This document shows positions 23,177 to 31,010 of a stretch of 64,000 bases of DNA, piece after piece. The translations under genes were made by a program, and so were the position numbers. The notes under the pieces were generated by a model. It made no database searches, was not told the DNA's origin, and saw only the letters and a list, made by a program, of their open reading frames with translations. Source of the DNA: UBA8437 sp964646205. GTDB lineage: Bacteria > Planctomycetota > Planctomycetia > Planctomycetales > Planctomycetaceae. Every line of letters starts with the position of its first letter. The first letter of the stretch is position 1. The stretch covers positions 1 through 64,000 of the forward strand of contig CAZYAZ010000025.1 in the NCBI GenBank assembly GCA_964646205.1, written 5' to 3'.

Positions 23177-25258
23177 TCAGGGTGCGACGAGTGCGCCGAG
23201 ACGTTCCAGGTGCGATCTCCAACGGGCCACGGCCTTGTTCCGTCGCCCCGCCGCGGCATCGGGCCGAAACTCATATTTCCGGCCCGTGATCCGCGACACA
23301 TGGTAAAACGCCATTTCCCGGATCGCAACGTGGTCGTGGCTCAGCCAGTCCACAAGCTGTTCGGAGGTTTCCTGGCCAGCACCATCCGCCTTGTCAAAGC
23401 CCCACAACAACCGATGGACGGTCTCGACATCCGACTGTTCGAACCATCGTCCCAACTCGACTTTCAACGCATCGCTTCTCCCGACTTCCCCCACCAGCCA
23501 CTGCCTCACTCCATCAAATGCCACCTGGCGGGATTCGCTGTACTTGGACTCGGCCAGCGCTTGCACCAGGGGCTCCAGTTGGGCCGTCAAAGCCAGGCAC
23601 TTCACGGCCAGCGTCGAAATCCCCGGCAACGGCGACTTGACAGCCGCAGCCACGCTGAGCCGGATCGGTTGTTGAGGATCGAATTCCCGTTCAAAACGAG
23701 TCGACAGCGTTCGCTGAACGGCTGAAGACGCCTGGGAACCAAGAACCAGCCATCCTGGAAGAACCGCCAACGGCTTCGGCCCCTCGGCATCAACGTCCGC
23801 GGGCGCCAGCGACAACCAGTCGCCCTGGACCAACGACAACGCCGGGCCGGATTCCCCGGACTCCAATCGGACTGCCCCGTTGGCAACCGTCAGGCTCCCC
23901 AGGTACCAGTCTCCTTCGAAGTCCTGCTCGAAGGACTGTGGAAACCTCGGCCGCACCTCAACCCCGCACATGGTGTCGGGTTTTGACAATTCCAACCGCC
24001 AACTGCGTTTCCCGATTGCCAAGCGAACCACGACCGGTCCCGAGGCGGCTGCCGTCGGCGGCCCCGAATGGAACACGATGCGGCCACGCTCGATCGACAC
24101 TGCACACACCGCATCAGCCGCACCAGTCAGCGACACGACACTGTGCCCCTGGAGGCTCATCCGCACGGCCAGGTTCTCGATCTTCAGGTCCGACACAAAC
24201 GGATCCGGAGATGCCAACCGTTCACCCGAACGAACCTGGCCACCTCGGGGCAACACCATCCAGCCACCGCTGTCGATATCTTGTCTCAACAACACTCCGC
24301 GAGCCGAGGCGTACTGGACCGGTGGCAACGGGGCCACCGGGACGGGAACCACCGGTTCGACGGGCTCGACGACCGGGGTCTCGGGCTTGCTCGAATCAGC
24401 CAGGGACTTGGTGGCCTCCGAGTCGGCAACCGGATTGTTGTCCAATTCGTCCGGTTTGGTGACCGTAGCCACCGCGGTCGCCTGGGGATCGGGAGTTTCT
24501 GTTGACGGCGAGTCAGCCGCCACCGGCAAGTCATCAGCCGATGCCGTGCCAACCATCTCGGCTCCACCCGACAGATCCACCACCGCCGGGGCTCCACTCC
24601 CGGTCCCAGAAATCGCCCCCCAGTCAAACAATCGCACCTGGCCCTCGAACACCAACAAGGAGAGCCAGGCCAGGACGACCGCCGAAACAACGATATAGGG
24701 CAGCCCACGTTTCCACACGGAGGGAGGGGTCGCGATCTGGCGAACCGCGTCGGCCACCGCCTGTTCCTCTTCACTCGGGACACTCGCATCGTCACCCGCT
24801 TCGTTGCCCCGGCCATCAACCGGAGACACTTCGTCGGAAACCGTTTCAGCGACACCCAGTACGTCCTCAACACGACTGGCCCCCAACGCATACATCCGCT
24901 CGCGACTCTCGGGCACCACCGTCACCGGTTCACCCAGCACGAGTGTCAAAACCTGGTGACAGGCGGCCATCTCCGCCAGATGCACATCCGATTCCAGGCA
25001 CACCTGCTCAACATCATTCACGCCGTCTATCGGCAGGGTGTTGTCCAGGTATTCAGCGACCACATTGGGTTCCAAACCCATGGCCGGGCCGGTCAACGCC
25101 GGGGCCGTCAGCCGTCTTCGCCGAGTCACCTCACGGATCCGCCCGATCAACGTCGACGCCGATGGACTCTCCGTCGCTTTCTTTCCAATTTCCCGAGCCT
25201 GCTCGGGTTCGAGAATATCGTCCAGGTAGGCCAGCAGGGTTCTGAGTGTCAGCCGCAT
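23177..25258 (-). CDS. Membrane protein with FecR-like domain, planctomycete-specific type
   Basis: 693 residues. The N-terminal part (LTLRTLLAYLDDILEP and AEYLDNTLP, residues 1-130) is a conserved planctomycete helical module with two related halves. A single membrane helix lies around residue 200 (LPYIVVSAVVLAWLSLLVF). A Pro/Thr/Val-rich linker follows, then a domain that resembles FecR-type extracytoplasmic domains (residues about 310-450). The C-terminal 200 residues look helical and HEAT-like. Such proteins are often annotated as anti-sigma-like or hypothetical. No sigma gene is adjacent here. It heads the run that continues into the UbiA and mqnE genes, 25 bp away. ATG at 25258 was chosen, with alternatives at 25267 and further upstream. 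Confidence 0.7.
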   Translation of the reverse strand: MRLTLRTLLAYLDDILEPEQAREIGKKATESPSASTLIGRIREVTRRRRLTAPALTGPAMGLEPNVVAEYLDNTLPIDGVNDVEQVCLESDVHLAEMAACHQVLTLVLGEPVTVVPESRERMYALGASRVEDVLGVAETVSDEVSPVDGRGNEAGDDASVPSEEEQAVADAVRQIATPPSVWKRGLPYIVVSAVVLAWLSLLVFEGQVRLFDWGAISGTGSGAPAVVDLSGGAEMVGTASADDLPVAADSPSTETPDPQATAVATVTKPDELDNNPVADSEATKSLADSSKPETPVVEPVEPVVPVPVAPLPPVQYASARGVLLRQDIDSGGWMVLPRGGQVRSGERLASPDPFVSDLKIENLAVRMSLQGHSVVSLTGAADAVCAVSIERGRIVFHSGPPTAAASGPVVVRLAIGKRSWRLELSKPDTMCGVEVRPRFPQSFEQDFEGDWYLGSLTVANGAVRLESGESGPALSLVQGDWLSLAPADVDAEGPKPLAVLPGWLVLGSQASSAVQRTLSTRFEREFDPQQPIRLSVAAAVKSPLPGISTLAVKCLALTAQLEPLVQALAESKYSESRQVAFDGVRQWLVGEVGRSDALKVELGRWFEQSDVETVHRLLWGFDKADGAGQETSEQLVDWLSHDHVAIREMAFYHVSRITGRKYEFRPDAAAGRRNKAVARWRSHLERLGALVAP

Positions 25259-25458
25259 GAATTCCATTTCCTCGCTGGAACTGTATCTCGAACAGACCCG
25301 GGGCGTGGTGTCGGAGCGTTTCTTCTCCGAGACCACCCCCTGTACTTAACAGTGCCTGGCAGCACACAATTCCGTACAACCAACTGCAAACAAAACCACA
25401 TTTTCCTGAAACTCGTCCTGTGGCTTCCAACACGTTCACTTGATCGAGAGCCGTCACC

Positions 25459-26328
25459 ATGACGCCCCTTCCCAGACAAATCGCTCGACTATTGACGCTC
25501 GCCGTCTTGTTCCTGACCCCGGGCGTTCTCCAGGCAGACAAGAAGCCACCCACCGGTACTCCACCGCGGATACTGCTTCTGTGGCATGATCCGGATGGAC
25601 ATCCCCGTACGACTCACGAGTACCAGGCGGGAATGCGAATCATCGCTCGCCAGTTGCAACGTCACCACGGCATCCAGCCAATAGTGGTGCGAGCCAATGC
25701 CCCCTGGCCGGAGGGTCCGGAATTGCTTGACGGGGCCGACGCCGCCGCCCTGTTCGTCTCCGAAGGCGCCAAGTGGATCAGCGACGACGCCAAGCGACTG
25801 GCGGCATTCAAGAAACTCGCCGCCCGCGGCGGAGGGCTCACCGGCCTGCACTGGGGTATTGGAACCCGCAAGGCCGAACCCATCCCGGCGTTCCTGTCAT
25901 TGCTCGGCGGCTGTCATGGTGGACCGGACCGGAAGTACACCGTGGTCACCACCCGTGCCACACCCGCGAAACCAACGCATCCGGTGCTCAATGGCATCCA
26001 GCCGTTCCAGGTCAAGGACGAGTTCTACTACCGCCTGAAATTCGTCGGCGGCGGCTCGAAAGTCACCCCCCTGTTGAAAGTGCCCATCAACGGCACGCCC
26101 GAGACCGTTTCCTGGGCCTGGAGTCGTCCCGACGGAGGACGAAGTTTTGGGTTCAGCGGCCTGCACTTCCACGAGAACTGGAAAAAATCCGAGTACCGCA
26201 GGCTGGTCATCCAGGGCATCCTCTGGACACTCAAAAGACCGATTCCCCAGTCCGGTGTCACAGTCCCGCTAAAACCCGGTGACCTCAAACTCACACGCCC
26301 CAAAACACCGGAGTCTGGCAAGCGGTAG
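25459..26328 (+). CDS. Secreted ThuA domain protein
   Basis: 289 residues with a signal peptide (about 1-26, cleavage after LQA). The mature part matches the ThuA (trehalose utilisation) family, a class I glutamine-amidotransferase-like fold that is very common in planctomycetes: ILLLWHDPDGHP near the start, GGGLTGLHWGIG in the middle and FSGLHFHENWKK near the C-terminus. The function of secreted members is not established; a carbohydrate-linked role is likely. It has its own start after a divergent gap from the FecR-like protein. Confidence 0.85.
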   Translation: MTPLPRQIARLLTLAVLFLTPGVLQADKKPPTGTPPRILLLWHDPDGHPRTTHEYQAGMRIIARQLQRHHGIQPIVVRANAPWPEGPELLDGADAAALFVSEGAKWISDDAKRLAAFKKLAARGGGLTGLHWGIGTRKAEPIPAFLSLLGGCHGGPDRKYTVVTTRATPAKPTHPVLNGIQPFQVKDEFYYRLKFVGGGSKVTPLLKVPINGTPETVSWAWSRPDGGRSFGFSGLHFHENWKKSEYRRLVIQGILWTLKRPIPQSGVTVPLKPGDLKLTRPKTPESGKR

Positions 26329-26354
26329 GATCGCGTCCCGGTCGAAGTTTTTTC

Positions 26355-26382
26355 TTGCCCTCCAGCGGTCCGCGTTTACAAT
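26355..26382 (+). promoter_or_regulatory. Possible promoter of the acyl-CoA dehydrogenase gene
   Basis: TTGCCC at 26355-26360, a 16-bp spacer and TACAAT at 26377-26382, with a strong AGGAGG ribosome binding site and the ATG at 26421 downstream. The -10 is 5/6 and the -35 is 4/6. Confidence 0.45.
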
Positions 26383-26420
26383 GCGCGCGACTGGACATGA
26401 TGTTCGACAGGAGGTCGTCG

Positions 26421-27440
26421 ATGCCAGATGCCGAAAACGAGACCGGTCAACCCATACGGGTTGTCGTGCTGGGTGCAGGCACCATGGGTGCCGGGATTGC
26501 TCAATGCCTGGCCGATCACGGGCACGAGGTCACTCTCACCGATGTCGACTCCGGTGCGCTCCAACGAGCTCTCCAACGGATCGCCACCAGTCGCACGACA
26601 CTCGAGACTGCCGGATTGCAATCCAGCGACGTCTCGAACGACGGTGAACGGCGATTGGCCACCTCCACCAACCTCGAAACATCGGTCAGTCAGGCCGACC
26701 TGGTCATTGAAGCCGTACCCGAGAACATCGAGCTCAAATGCGAGGTTTTTGCGACACTCGATCGTCTCGCCCCCCCACACACGGCGCTGGTCTCCAACAC
26801 CTCTGGCCTCTCGATCACCACCCTCGCCCGGGCGACCGGCCGTCCCGAACAAGTCGCCGGCTTCCACTGGTGGAACCCGGCAGAGTTGGTGCCCCTGGTC
26901 GAGGTCACCTCCGGAGAACAAACCGATCCTCAACTGATCCAACAGCTGCTGGACCTGGCCGTCGCGCTCGGCAAGCAACCGATTCACGTCCGTCGTGATG
27001 TCCCGGGATTCGTTGGAAACCGGCTGCAGTTCGCGGTTTTCCGCGAGGCGCTGCACCTCGTCCAGGAAGGAGTCGTCAGTCCCGAGGATCTCGACCGGGC
27101 CATGACCGGAGGCCCGGGATTCCGATGGGGATTCCTCGGGCCACTGCAGGCGGCGGATTTTGGAGGGCTGGACGTCTTTCACAGCATCGCCAGCTATCTC
27201 TGGCAAGACCTCGGTGATGCAACCACGCCTCCGGCGGTGCTGTGCGAACAACTTGCCGCCGGCCGCCTGGGAACCAAGACCGGCAGTGGCTTCTACGACT
27301 ACTCTCCCGAGGACCTGGCCCGGCTGACCGAACGCCGGGACCGTTTCCTGCTGGGACTCAAGCAGCTCGTCGACGCGACCGGCCCCACCGGTAGCGACAC
27401 GGTGGGCACTCCGGTGGCGCACAACCAGAAGGTCGCCTGA
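26421..27440 (+). CDS. 3-hydroxyacyl-CoA dehydrogenase
   Basis: 339 residues. The NAD-binding Rossmann motif GAGTMGAGIAQ is near residue 17; SNTSGLS, the catalytic His in GFHWWNPAELVPLVEV and the paired Glu follow near residues 130-160. The C-terminal helical dimer domain contains DVPGFVGNRL. It oxidises 3-hydroxyacyl-CoA to 3-oxoacyl-CoA in fatty-acid or related acyl-CoA breakdown. AGGAGG lies 7 nt before the ATG at 26421. Only the dehydrogenase unit is present (no fused hydratase). The Trp-Trp in HWWNP replaces the more common Phe-Phe, and chain-length preference is unknown. Confidence 0.92.
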   Translation: MPDAENETGQPIRVVVLGAGTMGAGIAQCLADHGHEVTLTDVDSGALQRALQRIATSRTTLETAGLQSSDVSNDGERRLATSTNLETSVSQADLVIEAVPENIELKCEVFATLDRLAPPHTALVSNTSGLSITTLARATGRPEQVAGFHWWNPAELVPLVEVTSGEQTDPQLIQQLLDLAVALGKQPIHVRRDVPGFVGNRLQFAVFREALHLVQEGVVSPEDLDRAMTGGPGFRWGFLGPLQAADFGGLDVFHSIASYLWQDLGDATTPPAVLCEQLAAGRLGTKTGSGFYDYSPEDLARLTERRDRFLLGLKQLVDATGPTGSDTVGTPVAHNQKVA

Positions 27441-27473
27441 GATTGACGTTGAGTGGAGGCCACGCCAGCAGCG

Positions 27474-27483
27474 AACCTAGGTT
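27474..27483. repeat. Palindrome at convergent gene ends
   Basis: AACCTAGGTT is a perfect 10-bp palindrome whose CTA (27477-27479) is the stop of the minus-strand aldo/keto reductase gene. It lies 34 bp after the dehydrogenase stop. Role unclear. Confidence 0.3.
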
Positions 27484-28397
27484 TGCCCGGTCCATTCCTC
27501 GCCCGCGTCGTCCACCGCTTCCTCGAATGCGCTCCGGATCCGAGCGATCGCTTCCTCGGGCAACGGCCCGCGGGAGGCGGCTTCAATATTGGCGAGTACA
27601 TGATCAGGATTTGTCGTGCCGATAATTGCAGTGTGGACATCGCACGACAATGTGAACCGCAAGGCCACTTCGGCCCAGTCGGATTCCTCGAACCCAATGT
27701 CCCGGGGGTCAAACGCCATCAATGCCAGCCGTTCGGTGTAGGTTTCGGCATAACGAGCATAAAAACCCGGCTGGTCATTGAGGTCCTTCCAGGCAGCGTT
27801 GGCGATCGGTCGCTTGGCCATCACGCCAACTCCGAATTCCGCGGCGGTGGGCAAGACCTCGTCGATGTTCACTTGATCGCACAGGTTGACCGACGTCTGA
27901 ACCACGCTGACGTCGTCCAGGCACGCCGCGTAGGCCCCTGTCCGGTTGTCGCCGGAATATCCCACGAAACGGACCTTGCCGGCATCCCGGGCACGGACCA
28001 GTGCACCCAGCGCCTCTCCCTGTTCCAGCACCTCGCGGTCGCAGGTGTGCAGGAGCATCACGTCAAGATAATCAGTCTGCAATCGAGCCAGCGACCTGTC
28101 GACCGTCGCGGTGATCACCTCGGCAGACCAAGGTGATCCCGGCACATCGTCAAAAGCCTGGCCACACTTCGAGACCAACACGAACTCGTCTCGCCGGCCC
28201 CCGATCGACTGCCCGATCGCCTCTTCGGAACCGCGATAACCCGCGGCAGTATCGATCAGGTTGACGCCGTGATCCAGCAAGAGGCCCAGTACGCCATCGA
28301 CTTCGCGTTGCCCGGTCTCCAGCACCCCGATCGGTGCTCCGCCAAACCCCAGCACCGACACGTCCAGACCGGTCCGACCAAACGTCCTTGTCTCCAT
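27477..28397 (-). CDS. Aldo/keto reductase
   Basis: 306 residues with the AKR barrel layout: LGFGGAPIG near the N-terminus, NLIDTAAGYRGSEEAIG carrying the catalytic Asp and Tyr, Lys in FVLVSKCG, and His in MLLHTCD. These form the Asp-Tyr-Lys-His catalytic set. It should use NADPH to reduce an aldehyde or ketone; the substrate is not deducible. AGGGG lies about 9 nt before ATG 28397. The upstream neighbour on the same strand, the secreted unknown protein, ends 25 bp before this start, so they may be co-transcribed. Confidence 0.88.
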   Translation of the reverse strand: METRTFGRTGLDVSVLGFGGAPIGVLETGQREVDGVLGLLLDHGVNLIDTAAGYRGSEEAIGQSIGGRRDEFVLVSKCGQAFDDVPGSPWSAEVITATVDRSLARLQTDYLDVMLLHTCDREVLEQGEALGALVRARDAGKVRFVGYSGDNRTGAYAACLDDVSVVQTSVNLCDQVNIDEVLPTAAEFGVGVMAKRPIANAAWKDLNDQPGFYARYAETYTERLALMAFDPRDIGFEESDWAEVALRFTLSCDVHTAIIGTTNPDHVLANIEAASRGPLPEEAIARIRSAFEEAVDDAGEEWTGQT

Positions 28398-28422
28398 CGA
28401 TTCGGCCCCTGCCCTTTCGGCA

Positions 28423-30645
28423 CTACTCAAAGACGATACTCAGCCAACCGTCGTTCGCCTCGACACGAGTCACCGAGAGCTTGATCGGATCAGCGTCATC
28501 GCGAGTCACGTTGAAGTGACGATCAATCGTTCGATTCTTCAACGCCGCGGTCAGTTTCTTGCGAACGACTCCCGCCCGGACGATCTGCTTCGCCCGGCTC
28601 TTGGGCCGTGACACCGCCGAGACCTTGACCGAACCGCGAGCGACAGCCACATTCTCACCGTCGATCCGAACGCCAAATGGCATTGTCACAACCTGTGCCG
28701 GAATGTCCTCCTTGCCCGTTTCCTGCTTCAAACCGGCACGGATGATCAACTTCAACTGGCCGTCAGCAATCCGGACCCGAATCGGGTCGTCAGCCGCGAA
28801 AATCAACGTCGTTGGACCATTGTCGTCACTCGTCTTCGCCTCGGACTTGAAGTGAAATTCGCGACCCAGGAATGTCGAAACGGTCTTCTCGAACTCCGCT
28901 TTGACATCATCCTCGGTCATCGTCTTGCCGGCCAGGTTCATCCGGTCCAGGGCATTGTTGATGGCCGACTCGTGGAGATGCACCACCAGCCCCTTCTTGG
29001 AAACGACTGCCGGATTGGGCATTCCGCCGGCCAACTCCCCCGAACCCATCAATTGGCTTGAGACACGAAGTTCGGTGTCCGTCGAGGTGATACTACGACC
29101 GGCGGGAGCCAGCTTGAGTTCGTCGAGTGGGCCGTTGACATGCTTGGCCAGATCGGCAGTTGCCTTCTTGAACTGCTTGTCCACTTCGCCGTTGAATTCC
29201 GGCGCCACGTCGGCCGCGACTTTCTGGGCAGCAATCTGCTCGCTTTTCGGCGTGAGCTTGATCGCCTTCTTGCGGGCGATCCTCCGAACCAGCGAACTGT
29301 TTGCCGCAACATCGACGATCGTGTTGTTGGCATCGACCGCCACCTCGGCAGGCTTGGTCGTGAAGCGATCGCCGTCAAAGTGCACCAGCTTGGTCGCGCT
29401 GAAGGTGTGTTCACCGTGCGTGAAAATGCTGGCGCCCCTCTTGTCGGCCCGCGTGTCAGTGATCGTCTTGCCCTGGAGCACCATGTTGAAACGGGCACCC
29501 TGCTGACTGGGCAGCAGATCAATTCCGACTCTCGCCGTCGTGGTCGAATCGCCACTGACCTGGGCCTCGAGGATCACATCACGCACGGGCTTTTTCTTGA
29601 CCCGTGTCTGCGCCACGTATCGGGCCAACAACTGCTCGCTAGCGACGATCCGCAGGTTGTATCCCAGGTAGTGCGGGCGAAGAGCTTCACCGAGTTGCTC
29701 GTACTGTGATCTGGAAATGCCCTGGATTGCCATCAAAGCCTTCCGGGCACGAGTGGCTGCGGTTCGCGATGCGGTCTCCTCGTAACTGTCGATCGCAGCG
29801 GCCAGGGTCACCAGGTGAGGCCGCAAGGCCGAGCGGGTCTTGTCATCCAGCGGCTTGGCCGGGGGCTTGGGAGCTGCCTGCGGCTTGCCAGCCACCGCCA
29901 GGTAGGCGGCCAGGCCGGTCTCGACTGCTGCAAATTGTGGTTCCTGGAGAAACTTGATCTGCTCGGCGTTGCCCAGGTCGTCCTTGGTTTGGAGAGTTTT
30001 GAGCGCCGCACGCAGGGTGTTCAGGTCTCGCTTGGCAGGAGTTTTCTTCTGCACGGCGACGGCCACCTCGTTGAGACTGAGAAAGTCGATCCAGGTGGCA
30101 CCGGTATCAAACGACTTCAGATAGGCATTCAGGGCCGTCACCGATCCAGCCAACTTCTCACGCGGCGAACCGGCCGCCGCCTTCGGCTTGGCCGACTTGG
30201 TGGAAATCGTCACCGCGTCCAGCAGGGCCTCGGCCAGGCCCACGCGTCGGGCCAACCGACCGTGCAGCGTTACCAGGTCTCGGACAACCGGCTTGTTGTT
30301 CGGCTGCTGGATCCCACCGCGAATCAGGCGAATCTGCGCCTTGAGTTCCTCGATGACTCGACGCTGGCCAACGACGTCCAACGACTTGTCCGAATGCAAT
30401 TTCTCGACCAGGGTCGACACTTTTGTCCGCACCGGAGCCCACTTGCCAGTCAACGTCTCAAACGACTCCTCGTTCAGGTCGTAGGGAGCCTCCTCCGGCA
30501 ACAACCCGATCAACCCGGGATTCGATCCCGAGGGCTTGGCCTGGGCCAACACATCGGGAACCGTCAAAGCCAAAACCATCAGGGCCGTCAGCGAACCCAT
30601 GGCAGCAGACAACCGGAAAACTGATACGCGGCGAGAAATCGTCAT
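28423..30645 (-). CDS. Large secreted protein of unknown function
   Basis: 740 residues with a signal peptide (hydrophobic about 16-32, ending LAQA near residue 35). The mature protein has a helical N-terminal half (about 40-330), then a mixed alpha/beta part with many polar residues and a C-terminal region (about 560-740) with repeated beta-like segments (VVVHLHESAINNALDRM, PIRVRIADGQLKLIIRAGL). I do not recognise a family, although similar hypothetical secreted proteins occur in planctomycetes. ATG 30645 was chosen because the signal peptide starts there; the frame is open further upstream. A strong perfect inverted repeat lies about 115 bp upstream. Confidence 0.68.
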   Translation of the reverse strand: MTISRRVSVFRLSAAMGSLTALMVLALTVPDVLAQAKPSGSNPGLIGLLPEEAPYDLNEESFETLTGKWAPVRTKVSTLVEKLHSDKSLDVVGQRRVIEELKAQIRLIRGGIQQPNNKPVVRDLVTLHGRLARRVGLAEALLDAVTISTKSAKPKAAAGSPREKLAGSVTALNAYLKSFDTGATWIDFLSLNEVAVAVQKKTPAKRDLNTLRAALKTLQTKDDLGNAEQIKFLQEPQFAAVETGLAAYLAVAGKPQAAPKPPAKPLDDKTRSALRPHLVTLAAAIDSYEETASRTAATRARKALMAIQGISRSQYEQLGEALRPHYLGYNLRIVASEQLLARYVAQTRVKKKPVRDVILEAQVSGDSTTTARVGIDLLPSQQGARFNMVLQGKTITDTRADKRGASIFTHGEHTFSATKLVHFDGDRFTTKPAEVAVDANNTIVDVAANSSLVRRIARKKAIKLTPKSEQIAAQKVAADVAPEFNGEVDKQFKKATADLAKHVNGPLDELKLAPAGRSITSTDTELRVSSQLMGSGELAGGMPNPAVVSKKGLVVHLHESAINNALDRMNLAGKTMTEDDVKAEFEKTVSTFLGREFHFKSEAKTSDDNGPTTLIFAADDPIRVRIADGQLKLIIRAGLKQETGKEDIPAQVVTMPFGVRIDGENVAVARGSVKVSAVSRPKSRAKQIVRAGVVRKKLTAALKNRTIDRHFNVTRDDADPIKLSVTRVEANDGWLSIVFE

Positions 30646-31010
30646 GGAAGGTGCCACCGAATTTGAGGAGGACTTGTGTCTGGATTCAGCTCTGGCTTTC
30701 AGGACGCTGGTAACAGCAACCCACCGAGGAGATATCGATCGCGGAGGTCCCACCGGTGGCAAACGCTGTCGATTCTTATCGACAGCGTTTACCACGTTTT
30801 CCGACCAAAACCCACATCACTCTCGGATAAATTCACTCAACACCTCTTTGGGTGAGACGAAAGGATATGTCGACAATGTCACCTGTTTCTTACGCAATCT
30901 GACCGACCGTAACAATCCCGGCAATTGTCCATCTTTGACCCACCCCCCCAAATTGGTCAATATGCCTGTTTCGGGCCTGCCGGGACACTCCCAAAACGCC
31001 CCAGCCACGG
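30646..31010. other. Divergent intergenic region between secreted protein and helicase genes
   Basis: About 365 bp, more AT-rich than its surroundings, holding a 13-bp perfect inverted repeat at 30761-30790. No coding frame is convincing. Both flanking genes should have their promoters here, but I found no clear sigma-70 pair. Confidence 0.5.
30761..30790. promoter_or_regulatory. Perfect 13-bp inverted repeat with 4-nt loop
   Basis: AAACGCTGTCGAT (30761-30773), loop TCTT, ATCGACAGCGTTT (30778-30790). The arms are perfectly complementary. There is no strong T-run after either arm beyond TTT, so it is not a typical terminator for either direction. Its position between divergent genes suits an operator or a structured RNA, but this is inference. 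Confidence 0.6.
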
